DNA from: Carnegiea gigantea
Lineage: Eukaryota > Streptophyta > Magnoliopsida > Caryophyllales > Cactaceae
DNA: 64,000 nt
Assembly: GCA_029747015.1 (NCBI GenBank)
Contig: JAKOGI010002722.1
Location: 1-64,000, forward strand
Direction: 5' to 3'
Shown here: piece by piece, positions 35,463 through 45,027 of the stretch
Numbering within the stretch: the stretch's first letter is position 1
Layout: the number at the start of each line of letters is the position of its first letter
Program-made: the position numbers and the translations under genes
The notes under the pieces: generated by a model
Told to the model about the DNA's origin: nothing
The model's database searches: none
The model's input: only the letters and a program-made list of their open reading frames with translations

Positions 35463-36011
35463 ATTTTAGGGCCTCTGTTTCCACTGGGCGGGATTTGTGG
35501 GTGTAATTGGAGCCCTAAATTAAAAGTAAACCGGAGTAAAATAAGTACTTATGTTTTTTGAGGTCTTTGACATATAGCCGCCCTTTCATTCTTTTGCACT
35601 TATTTATTTTAGGTCATTTCCATTCTCTTTTTTAGGAACTTCTTTACGGGTGCAAGTGGAGCCCAAAATGAAACTGAAAACTACAGTTAAGTTCTTGAGT
35701 TTGGTCGGGCCCTTCATTTATAGCCACATCCTCCATTATTATGCACTCGTTTGGGGCAATTATTTTCTTTTTGTGGGAGGTATTAGTGGGTGCAAGAAAA
35801 ACACAAAATGAAAGAAAACTAGAGTTAATGATCGTTCCCAATTTTGGTTTGATTCTTGATTTAAGGAGACACCATTCATTCTTCTTGCATTAACTTTTGG
35901 GCATTTACTTCCTGTTGATGGGAGCTCTTTGTGGGTGTAATTGGACCTCCACTTGAAAATGGAGCAATGGTTAAAGTTACTTCTTATGTTTTCACGAGAT
36001 TCTTGATTCAT

Positions 36012-36288
36012 TGCCTGTGACCTCCTCTCAGGTCGCGGATAGTTACCAGGAACCATCTTAAGGATCATCGACCGGCCCCACAACTCACCGCAAGCGTTTT
36101 TGATGTGTTTCGTCCTCGGTCACACGCTGCCTGAGAAACTTCCCAACAGCTCACCCATCTCAAGATTGCTCCCCAACAAGCATACTTAACTGTGAAGTTC
36201 TTAAGAGTGGGCTTTTCGAAAAGAAAGGGGCCTTTGGTGATATAGATAGTCACTTCAAATCCTTTTAAGCCACACCCATGGTGTTACA
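36012..36288 (-). mobile_element. Cassandra-type (TRIM) solo LTR with 5S rRNA-like promoter
   Basis: Interrupts a monomer between GATTCAT and AGCCACACC. On the minus strand it starts TGTAACACCATGGGTG and ends GTCACAGGCA, with TG/CA ends as in LTRs. Minus-strand bases at about 36118-36200 resemble plant 5S rRNA: box A-like AGTTAAGTATGC (36180-36191), GATGGG (36154-36159) and a box C-like GTGAGCTGTTGGGAAGTTT. Cassandra elements are known to carry 5S-like sequence in their LTRs. No internal domain, second LTR or clear 5-bp TSD is visible. Confidence 0.82.
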
Positions 36289-36732
36289 CAGCCACACCAT
36301 TCGTTCTTTTCCACACCTTTTAAAGCATTAATTTCCTCTTGTTGGGAGATCCTTACGGGTGTGATTAGGCCGCTAAATGAAAACGAAACTTGAGCAATAG
36401 GAAGCTCCTAAATTTGGCTGCATCATCAGCCTGTAACTGGAACATTTGTCCTTTTACACTCATTTTATGGCATTTCTTTATTTACTGGTGATAGCTCTTT
36501 GTGGTGGTTGTTGACCCCTTTATGAGAAATGGACAAGAGTGAATGTACGCTGTTATGTTTGGCCATATTCTTAGTTTATCGCCACAGTATCATTCTTTTG
36601 CACTTATTTTAGTGCATTTGTATTCTCTTTTTGGGAACTCTTTGTGTGTACAAGTCGGGGCTCCAAATGAAAAGAAAACTGTAGTTAAAGTAAGTTCTTA
36701 AGTTAGTCAAGGTCCTCGATTTATAGCCACAG

Positions 36733-38032
36733 TGATGCAACTTTGAAGGAAAACACTTATACTCAAACCTGAATTCAAAGCTAATTGCAAAGCAAACTGA
36801 ATTCAAGCTAACTGTGAGTGAATTCGTGAATGAATGATTGAAAGAAGGATAAACTAAATTCTTGTTTAGAGAGAAACACCACTAAACTTGAGCTTAGGGT
36901 CCCTAAACTGTGATTAAGATACAGAAACACCACTTAATCAAGGTTTAGGACTTACTTGATCAACACCTTAATTGACCAAATTAAGGATAAGCAAGTGAAG
37001 TATTTAGATAAACGAAAGTTGTTTGCCCTCAATTCTGGTTTTGATTCAATATTCAAGTCTAAGTTACAAAATATGCCACAACAAACATTAATACCAAGCC
37101 AAGGAAGCAACCAAGCAGCAAAGGAACCTGACTGAGGTTTCCTCCCTAGGGAGGAAAAGTTTTAAGTTTACTAATCCTTGCGCTTAGGAATAACTAGATT
37201 ACATGCTTGCTTAATTAAACTAATTATAACGAAAATGCTAAGGAAAGTAAAACAAATGATGTACTTAACCTTAATACATCTTAATTAAGCTAATACACTA
37301 GCATTACTAGCAAAAATGTGGAGAAAAGCAGCCGTAAAGTGAATCCCCTTGTCGGCAATCCAATCAGAATGTAAGGTGTGTTTGCTTCCTTTTTGCTCTC
37401 ATTGGATGGATACGTCCCAGGGCTTGTCAGTAGCAAGTCATGGTGTTTCCTGGTTTCTTAACTAGTGATTGAAGCAAGCAAGGAGGGAGCTGAGCAAACC
37501 CATTGAAGAAGGAAAAACACGTAGCACTAAACCGGGTTTTCTAAAATAATTTTTGGCCCGGTTTTGTGACCTTGCTTCCACCAATCAAAAATGAGAATGA
37601 TTTTAATGTCAGGCCATGGGCAGACTCCTTAGGGTGTGTACAAAGCCCCCTGCAAAGAAATCAAGGTTAAATCCTATGTAAGTAGAAGATTTCTAGTAAA
37701 ACATTTTACCGTGCAATTTTGAACCAAAACTGGCAGGTTGAACAAAAGGCCTTGATCTCGTAACTTCGATTGTGCATGACTGATTTTAAATGGTTGGACA
37801 TAAAAACCAACATCGTAAGGAACCCAAAAATGCAAAAATATCTGTCTTAAGCCACAACGTAGCTTAAGAAATCAAATGAATAATACTGCATAAATTCTGG
37901 TTGTTCATCCCGGTTGCTTCTGTTTGGTTCTTCTCTGAAATCTGAACCATTGCTTGGACATGGGAACTTGGATTGGACCTTGTAAGACTCTTAGGACCCT
38001 CTTCTTTGTCTTGGCAATAGGGGACTCCATCA
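36733..38032 (-). repeat. Element C 3' LTR
   Basis: 1300 bp, TGATGCAACTTTG to GGGACTCCATCA, followed by PPT TCCTCCCCTTG on plus. A perfect 20-bp palindrome (TTTCCTCCCT and AGGGAGGAAA arms) lies near 37140. Confidence 0.87.
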
Positions 38033-41000
38033 TCCTCCCCTTGTTAAAGAGATTCGATCCTCAAATCTTTAAGGTAATCATCGGCATATTAAGCGGTAAA
38101 GTCAGCCACATTGCATGTAGCTGAAATTCCATAGTCCCCTAGCAAATAAACCTCATAAGTATTGTCATTAATCTTTTTAAGTACCTTAAATGGACCATCA
38201 GCCCTTGGCATGAGTTTGTTCTTCCTCTTTGAAGGAAATCTTTCCTTTCTTGGGTGTATCCATACAAGGTCTGCTGGTTGAAATACCAGCTTCTTCTTAT
38301 GTTTGTTGGCTTGAGCTTGACATAATGCATTAGTCTTCTCTATTTTGCTGGTCACCAACTCTTGTATCTTTTGGATTTCTTCCACCCTAGCTGTTGCATC
38401 TGCACTTGGCTTTTGATCTAAAGGACGTGGAGTAAGATCAAGTGAACTAATAGGATCAATCCCATAGACCTCCTCAAATGGTGATAGACCAGTAGCTTGC
38501 TAGGAGCCCTATTGTAAGCAAATTCTGCATGAGGTAAAAGCAAATCCCAAGCTTTGGCATTAGGGTTAATCAAAGCCCTTATAGTGTTCCTAGGGTTCGA
38601 TTTTTAACCTCAGTTTGCCCATCAATTTGTACATGGCAAGTGGTACTATACTTGAGTTTAGTACCCAACTTCTTCCACAATGTAATCCAAAAATAGCTTA
38701 CAAACTCAGTATCCCGATCAAAAACAATTAATCTAGGTATACCATGTAATCTAGCCACCTCCCTGAAATACAACTCAGTAATGTATGTAGCATCATTAGT
38801 CTTGCTGCCTGGAATAAAATGAGGCATTTTAGAGAACCTATCTACTACAATAAAGATTACTTCTTTATTCCTTTAGGTCTTAGGCAGTCCAAGAATGAAA
38901 TCCATACTTACATCAACTCAAGGAGTAGTAAGAATAGGTAGAGGTGTGTATAGGTCGTGGGGTAAGGACTGACTTTTAGCCACTTGACAAGTCCCACACC
39001 TCTTCAAAATGTCTTGTATGTCCTTCTCCATACCTGGCTAGTAGTAATGCTCCCTTACCATGATAAGTGTCTTGTTTTCACCATAGTGACTAGCTAAAGA
39101 ACCTCCATGAAGTTCCCTGATTAGAAGCTCCCTTGTGCTACAACTTGGTGCACACAGTCGTGTACCCTTGAAAAGGAATCCTTTTTGAATAAGGAAATCT
39201 CCTTTCGGGTGCTTTGAACATTCAACAAACAACTCCCCAAAATCTTCATCTTCAGCATACAAAGCTTTTAGAAGCTCAAAACCAAGTACGCAAGCATCTA
39301 ATTGAAACAGAATTAGATACCTCCGTGTATAGCATTAGCACCTTGATTAAGCTTCCCAGATTTATGCTTGATTGTGAAATGATGTGACTGGAGAAACTCA
39401 ACCCACTTAGCATAACGTGAGTTTAGCTTATGTTGACCTTGAATATACTTCAAAGCTTCATGGTCAGAATGAAGGATAAACTCACTTGTAATCAAATAAT
39501 GACTCCAATGCTTTGAACATCTTACAATTGCATGGAACTCTTTATCATATGTGGAATACTTCCTTCTTGAATCACATAATTTTTCACGCAAGAAGGCTAA
39601 TGGCTTGCCTTCTTGCGTAAGAACACCACCTGTGCTAACTCCAGAGGCATCACATTCAACTTAAAAAATCTTACTAAAGCACGGCAAAGAGAGGACATGT
39701 GCTTGAGTAAGTCTTCTTTTGATCTCTTCAAAGGCATATTAAACTTTTGGCGTCCATTGGAATGATGTACCCTCGATAACTTCAGTCATAGGAGCCATGA
39801 TTGTGCTGAAACTTCTAATAAACCTCCTGTGAAATGAAGCTAATCCACGAAAAGCTCGAACATCATGATTAATTTAGGAGTAGGCCATGACCGAATAGCT
39901 TCAAGCTTGCTCTCATATGCCTTAATGACATCACCAGTGACTATGTAACCTAAGAATGTTACTTCAGCAGTGAAGAAAGCACACTTCTTAAGGTTACTAA
40001 AAAGTCTCTTAGGTTCCAGAACAAGCATAACTTGAGTTAAATGGCCTTGATGTTCATGCTCATCATTGGAATAAATCAAGATATCATCGAAGTAAACCAC
40101 CACAACTTGCCTATGTACGGCCTGAAAACTTGATTCATCAATCTCATAAATGCGAGAGGTGTATTTGAAAGACCAAAGGGCATAACCAACCATTCATATA
40201 GCCCTCCTTTAGTTTTTAAGGCTGTCTTCCATTCATCACCTTCTTTAATCCGAATTTGGTAGTATCCACTTCAAAGGTCTATCTTTGAAAACACTTTAGA
40301 GCCATGTAACTAATCCAGCATCTCTTCAAGTCTTGGTATGGGATACCTATACCTGATTGTAATTTTGTTGATGGCCCTACTATCCATACACATACACACT
40401 CCACCATCCTTCTTAAGCACCAAAAGAGCAGGAACTGCACATTAAGGACTCAAGGATTAATCCCTTGGACTTCAATTCCTCAACTTGCCATTGTATTTCC
40501 ATGGTGTCGTTAGCATTCATCCTATAAGCAGGCTTATTAGGTAGGATAAAACTAGGAATAAGATCAATGTGGTGTTGTATATCTCTTTTAGGAGGTAAAC
40601 CCGTGGGTATCCCATCAGGAAATAAATGACAGAAGTTTTGTATGAGTGTTTGGGCTACGAGATGAGTGGGTAAAGGAGTTGCTAGTTCTTCACACATGCT
40701 TAAAATCCACCCTTCAAAGGCTTTGAACTCATGTTGAGAAGCCTTTAACAAAGGTTCACTTATGATTAGTAGCAAATCAGAATGTTTGGGCTTGTTTTGA
40801 GGCCTAATTTCATGGAGTTTTGATGGGGATAAAGGGGCTAAAGTGATCTTCTTACCATCCTTAGTAAAGGAGTAAGTCTTCAAGTAACCATTATGCATAA
40901 CCTTATGATCATACAACTGTGGTCTTCCCAAAATCGTATGACAAGCATCAATAGGGATAACATCACACCATAATTCATCTTGATAGTTCTTTCCAATGGA

Positions 41001-41207
41001 GAAAGAAATCAAGCACCGTGAGTTAACTTAGATTCCCTTGCTTTGATTCAGCAATTGAATGCTGTATGGACATGGATGTGTCATAGTTTGCAATCTTAGT
41101 TTCTCAATCATGCTTAGAGAAACCACATTTGTACAGCTTCCTCCATCAATAATCAAAGAACATACCTTCCCTTGGATTGTATAATGAAAATGGAATATAT
41201 TCTCTCT
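38033..41207 (-). pseudogene. pol: Element C protease-RT-RNase H-integrase, heavily broken
   Basis: Recognisable pieces from right to left: protease (about 40890-41200; ILGRPQLYD), RT N side (40413-41012, [19 protein letters not shown]), motif A followed by a stop (about 40260-40290), RT motif [13 protein letters not shown] (39840-40193), RNase H (39313-39591, [11 protein letters not shown]), integrase HHCC region (39038-39262, LHGGSLASHYG), DDE core (38579-38827) and the GPY/F end (38089-38385, ADGPFKVLKKINDNTY). Pieces are separated by stops and small indels. The protein cannot be functional. Confidence 0.85.
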
Positions 41208-41957
41208 TTATTCATCTTCTACTCCTTTTTTATTGCTTAGAACTCTTCTCAAAACTAATAATTCAGCTTCATCAGCCTCTTCTACTACTTCTTCTTGAGT
41301 TTCCTCACGTTCATTCTCACATTCATCTTCCTTTTCTTCCTCTTCAAACTCCTCCTTCACGGTTGACCATTCAGCTAAGGTAATCACCTTACGGTTTGGA
41401 TAGTCCAAAGCTATATGCCCAAGTCCTTGACATTTGAAACATCTTCTATTGCTCATGAGGCTGGGATTAGGCTTATTTTGAGGCGTTTGGATTTTTGCGG
41501 AGCTGGGGTTCTTTGTGGAAAGGAAGGAAATGGATTTTGTGGCTTGGAAGTAGGATTAGAACTCCCCTTATTAAAGGGTTGGGTCCGGGTATAAGGCTTT
41601 GGATTTTGGGGTTTTAGGGGCTGCCTTGCCTTCTTTTGCTGTGCTACCTTGTGAGCCAGTGCACAAACTTCATCAAAGGTAGTATAAGCTTGGAATTCAA
41701 CCACATTAGAATACCTAGGATTAAGACCTCCTAAGTACCTAACAATGGTTGGCTATTCGGGTTCTTGTAAATGACATTTGATTACAAGTTTCTCAAACTC
41801 ACGTATATAATCTTTAACACTCAGATTACCTTAAGGAAGATTATAGAGTTGAGAATAGCAATCTTAAACATAAGTTGGGGGAAGAAAATGAGCCTTAAGC
41901 TTTGATTTCATCTTATCCCATGTTCTGATTTTAGACTTTCTTTCCCTAACCAGTTTA
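41208..41957 (-). pseudogene. gag: Element C Gag C-terminal half
   Basis: From the insertion point of the gag-only element leftward: gag core remnants in broken frame, then 41453-41704 (FDEVCALAHKV) and a zinc-knuckle frame (41208-41456). The knuckle reads [14 protein letters not shown]: the fourth ligand Cys is replaced by Tyr. An acidic linker follows. The right end is the duplicated target GTTTA at 41953-41957. Confidence 0.83.
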
Positions 41958-43111
41958 TGATGCATATTTCCATATGCATCATTTCTATTCAACTCCAATT
42001 TCAAAGAAGGAAAGGGTCAAAGAAGATCATGCATGGAAATGTGCCTATTTGGTCTTCTTAAGTGAGTTCAAAGACTCGCGACACTATGGAGAGGTCAAAA
42101 AGAGGTTAAGCTTTGCTAGAAATTTGGTGCCGAATTCATCCCTGCGGAACCCGATTTTTTGTGACCACTTTTGGACAAGCTCAAGTGGACCCACAACTTG
42201 AGGGCCCATGTGCTTTTGAAGCTTAAGATTTCAGCTTTCAAATAAGCCCAAGTTTGTTTAATTTGGACATCATTTGATTGGGCAAAATATCACTCAAAGA
42301 TACGTTGTGCTGATCCAGTCCAGTCTGAGATAGGTGCATTGTTTGGGCCATAACTTTCAAACCGCTTATCCAAATTGAGCAAATGAGCCCATTCTGGAAA
42401 ATAGACTTCCAGGGCTTTCTAACAAGCCCAAGAACGCGTGATTTGGCCGAGTATTCTGGAAGTTATGCTCTGTTGAAGTTGAGGCAGTTGCAAGGATTAA
42501 TGCTGGGAATATGAAGAGTCTTAGGTTACATATATTTGTGTGGCTGATATTGTGCACGTTTTAGATGCTTCTAGATTGATGTAATCAGCTGCAAAAATCC
42601 TAGAATATTCCTTGTAACCTCCCCCACCCCCTTTTATGATGTGTCTTTTCATTTTTCTTAGACTTTTCATTAGCTAGTTTTAATTGTTAGGAGTTATTTG
42701 AGTCTTTTGATTGTCTTTTGCTGAGTCTATAAAAGGGGAGGGGCATGTGAAGCTAATCATTCAGCATTGTAAGAGATTTCCAAAGTAATACAAGCACCTT
42801 TGAGAGTGATTCTCATTTGTGTCTCAAAAATTCCTAGTTCTATATCTTGAATTTGGCTAATTCAAGTGGTGTTCTAGGTTCTCTATCTTTTCCAATTGGA
42901 GTGATTCCTTGGTTAAGACAAGAGAATTAGCCCAAGGTCAAGTCATTGAGTGGCTCCGTGAAGGATTATCTCAATTACAAGATCTTGTTCTATCCCTTTT
43001 CTTGTGTAGTGAAGTTCTTCATCCATCTCATCCATCTTTCATTTCTCTTTCCAATTTGGCTTATTTGAGTTGGAGTTTGATTTGGTTCACTTGCCACCCA
43101 CATATACATCA
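41958..43111 (+). repeat. 5' LTR of the gag-only element
   Basis: TGATGCATAT...CATATACATCA. The first 24 bp form a perfect hairpin. TATA box at 42728-42735. Confidence 0.94.
42728..42735 (+). promoter_or_regulatory. TATA box of the gag-only element
   Basis: TATAAAAG followed by GGGAGGGGCATG, repeated at 45529-45536 in the 3' LTR and at the same place in related LTRs. Transcription start is expected about 30 bp downstream. Confidence 0.7.
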
Positions 43112-43113
43112 AT

Positions 43114-43126
43114 TGGTATCAGAGCC
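43114..43126 (+). other. Primer-binding site of the gag-only element
   Basis: TGGTATCAGAGCC, complement of initiator Met tRNA, two bases after the 5' LTR end. Confidence 0.95.
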
Positions 43127-43236
43127 AAGGCTTTTAAGTGACCCACATCATACCCAAACACATCCCAAAAAGCCAAAATACAAAAAACAAAAAGAGGCAC
43201 AAACCGGCAATCCGAGTCTCGAAGACCAGAGAAGCA

Positions 43237-43416
43237 GCACGGTGCCCCCGTGCCACCATACACGACCGTGCCATATCATTTTTCCAGAAATCTTCAAGTC
43301 GAGACGGAGCACGGTGCCCCCGTGCCGCCAAGCACGACCGTGCCACTCTACTTTTCTGCATTTTCTTCAGCCGAAGTATAGCACGGCCTGCCCGTGCCCC
43401 CTTGCACGACCGTGCC
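43237..43416 (+). repeat. Leader hairpin cassettes of the gag-only element
   Basis: Three tandem units of about 65 bp: GCACGGTGCCCCCGTGC followed by CACGACCGTGCC, separated by short CTTTTCTGCATTTTCTTC-like spacers. Both parts are inverted repeats. They lie between PBS and ATG. Confidence 0.87.
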
Positions 43417-43479
43417 ACCTTTGCCACAGCCAACTTACGTTTCAAATCAATCCACGAAGAACCCTAGACCTCATCCTTC

Positions 43480-45027
43480 ATGCCGTCTTCAAAGAACTTG
43501 GAGAAAGAACTAGCTCTTATTGATATTGGATATGCTTGCTTTGCAATTCCAAAATTTCATGGCGAAAAGGAAGAGTTCGCAAGTTGGTTATCTAAGGTGG
43601 AACGAGTTTTTGCTTGTTGTATCCTTAATGACCAACAGAAGTTCGAAGTGGTTATTTCAAGATTGAGAGGTTGTGCACTTCAGTGGTGGAATAAATATAA
43701 GTTTGAGCGAAAAAAGAAAGGAAAAGAAAAGGTGAGAACTTGGAAGAAATTGAGTAGTAAGTTGAAGGGTTCCTTTTACCCATCCACTTACATGCCCATG
43801 GAAGAAAGTATCTCCGTTAAGCTCACGGGTTCATTCCCTTCCACCCCACAAAAAGAACCAACCCCACAAATGATCTTTCCCCCACAACCTAGGAGGTGTC
43901 TCAAGTGCCAAGGGCTTGGACACTTATCCACGAATTGCCCAAACAACGCGGTCATTACCTTGGAAGAAAGGAAAGCCGTGGAAGAAGAAAACGATCAGGA
44001 GGAAAGCCTTGAAGAAGAAATTGAACTCAAGGTTGAAAAAGAAGAAATACTTCCCTTAGAGAAGGTTTCTCAAAAGCCAAACAAAGATGAAAAGATCCAA
44101 GGAGAGGAAGCTTCAAGCCTAGTTGACCTACCTCTTGTTTTTGGTGACTGTGGTGATGAAGAGACCATTGAACTTGAGACCCAAAGATCCGAGTTGAAGC
44201 AAGAAGAGATTGTGCAAGAAATTGAGCAATCCTTCACCGAAGAAGGGTGCCAAGAAGATAATGAGGTGAATTTGAGCATAACCCCAAGAATTGAAGAGCA
44301 TGTAGTCAAAGACCTTGAAGTGATGAAGCCTTGTATGGTTGCTGAAGAGTTTGAACAACTCTTGATTCAAGAAGTACGCCCTACCGAACTCCAAGCACCC
44401 GAGTTGGAGGCATGTGGGGTTATTGAAGAAGTTGAGCAACTCTTGACCCAAGAAGAATTCACCTTAACCCCCATTCAACCTTCCCAACCCCTCAAACCAC
44501 AAAAGGACCGACAAGCCTTAACCCTCATTCATCCTTCCCAAACCCTTGCCCCCAAAGAAGATTTCCCACTTCCGCCTCTTCTCCTCACCAGGTATGACCC
44601 GTTTTATCATCCTCCCCTCACCCTCTTCTATATCTCTCTAGAGGTGATGCCCTGTGACCTCCTTCCCCAAAAGCTCCCATATTGTAAGCGCGACCCCTTT
44701 CTTGAGAGGCTTGCCAACCCTTTGAGTTTGAGGACAAACTCAAAACAACCCGGGGAGTATGATGCATATTTCCATATGCATCATTTTTATTCAAGTCCAA
44801 TTTCAAAGAAGAAAAGGGTCAAAGAAGATCATGCATGGAAATGTGCCTATTTGGTCTTCTTAAGTGAGTTCAAAGACTCGCGACACTATGGAGAGGTCAA
44901 AAAGAGGTTAAGCTTTGCTAGAAATTTGGTGCCGAATTCATCCCTGCGGAACCCGATTTTTGTGACCACTTTTGGACAAGCTCAAGTGGACCCACAACTT
45001 GAGGGCCCATGTGCTTTTGAAGCTTAA
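43480..45027 (+). CDS. Gag-like protein with acidic repeat domain and LTR-encoded tail (515 aa)
   Basis: Intact ORF; ATG at 43480 follows the hairpin leader. Residues about 15-110 are a gag-type helix bundle (FHGEKEEFASWLSKVERVF, LRGCALQWWNKYKFERK), more distant from the A' Gag than B is. A CCHC knuckle CLKCQGLGHLSTNC is near 140-155. Residues about 165-330 are acidic, with imperfect repeats around EEFEQLLIQE and EEVEQLLTQEEF; I do not recognise this domain. Residues about 345-425 match the tail of the Gag-protease ORF (DRQALTLIHPSQTLAPKED). From about 427 the frame runs inside the 3' LTR. There are no enzyme domains. Likely role: particle formation or RNA packaging with helper proteins from A'-like elements. 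Confidence 0.87.
   Translation: MPSSKNLEKELALIDIGYACFAIPKFHGEKEEFASWLSKVERVFACCILNDQQKFEVVISRLRGCALQWWNKYKFERKKKGKEKVRTWKKLSSKLKGSFYPSTYMPMEESISVKLTGSFPSTPQKEPTPQMIFPPQPRRCLKCQGLGHLSTNCPNNAVITLEERKAVEEENDQEESLEEEIELKVEKEEILPLEKVSQKPNKDEKIQGEEASSLVDLPLVFGDCGDEETIELETQRSELKQEEIVQEIEQSFTEEGCQEDNEVNLSITPRIEEHVVKDLEVMKPCMVAEEFEQLLIQEVRPTELQAPELEACGVIEEVEQLLTQEEFTLTPIQPSQPLKPQKDRQALTLIHPSQTLAPKEDFPLPPLLLTRYDPFYHPPLTLFYISLEVMPCDLLPQKLPYCKRDPFLERLANPLSLRTNSKQPGEYDAYFHMHHFYSSPISKKKRVKEDHAWKCAYLVFLSEFKDSRHYGEVKKRLSFARNLVPNSSLRNPIFVTTFGQAQVDPQLEGPCAFEA
44750..44759 (+). other. Polypurine tract of the gag-only element
   Basis: CGGGGAGTA-type tract immediately before the 3' LTR, used to prime plus-strand DNA. 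The same tract is present at 53220, 55676 and, on minus, 7225. Confidence 0.8.

Larger units (their letters stand above)
23273..36732. repeat. Tandem array of about 144-bp monomers with LTR-like cap blocks
   Basis: Monomers carry ordered landmarks: CATTCTTTTGCACTCATTTT, a T-rich GGGAGCTCTTTGTGGGTG segment, CCAAATGAAA, then CTTGATTTATAGCCAC. Spacing of the first landmark from 23878 to 25172 is 141-146 bp. Runs of about 7-15 monomers alternate with blocks of about 494 bp (separate entries). No coding signal: open frames are short and not shared between monomers. One Cassandra-like LTR is inserted at 36012-36288. The array is bounded by the F LTR and the C LTR and is the oldest layer of the locus. 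Monomers differ visibly, so it is not freshly homogenised. Confidence 0.9.

Noticed and set aside
23898..36083. Many 60-107 codon open frames in the tandem array
   Set aside because: They occur on both strands, are not shared between monomers and lack recognisable motifs; chance frames in AT-rich repeats.
36118..36200. A functional 5S rRNA gene
   Set aside because: Only part of a 5S-like sequence is present, with many changes, inside a segment with LTR ends; a Cassandra LTR explains it better.
23273..36732. A CRISPR-like or regularly spaced repeat system
   Set aside because: Monomers are contiguous and diverged, there are no unique spacers, and the sequence is plant nuclear DNA.
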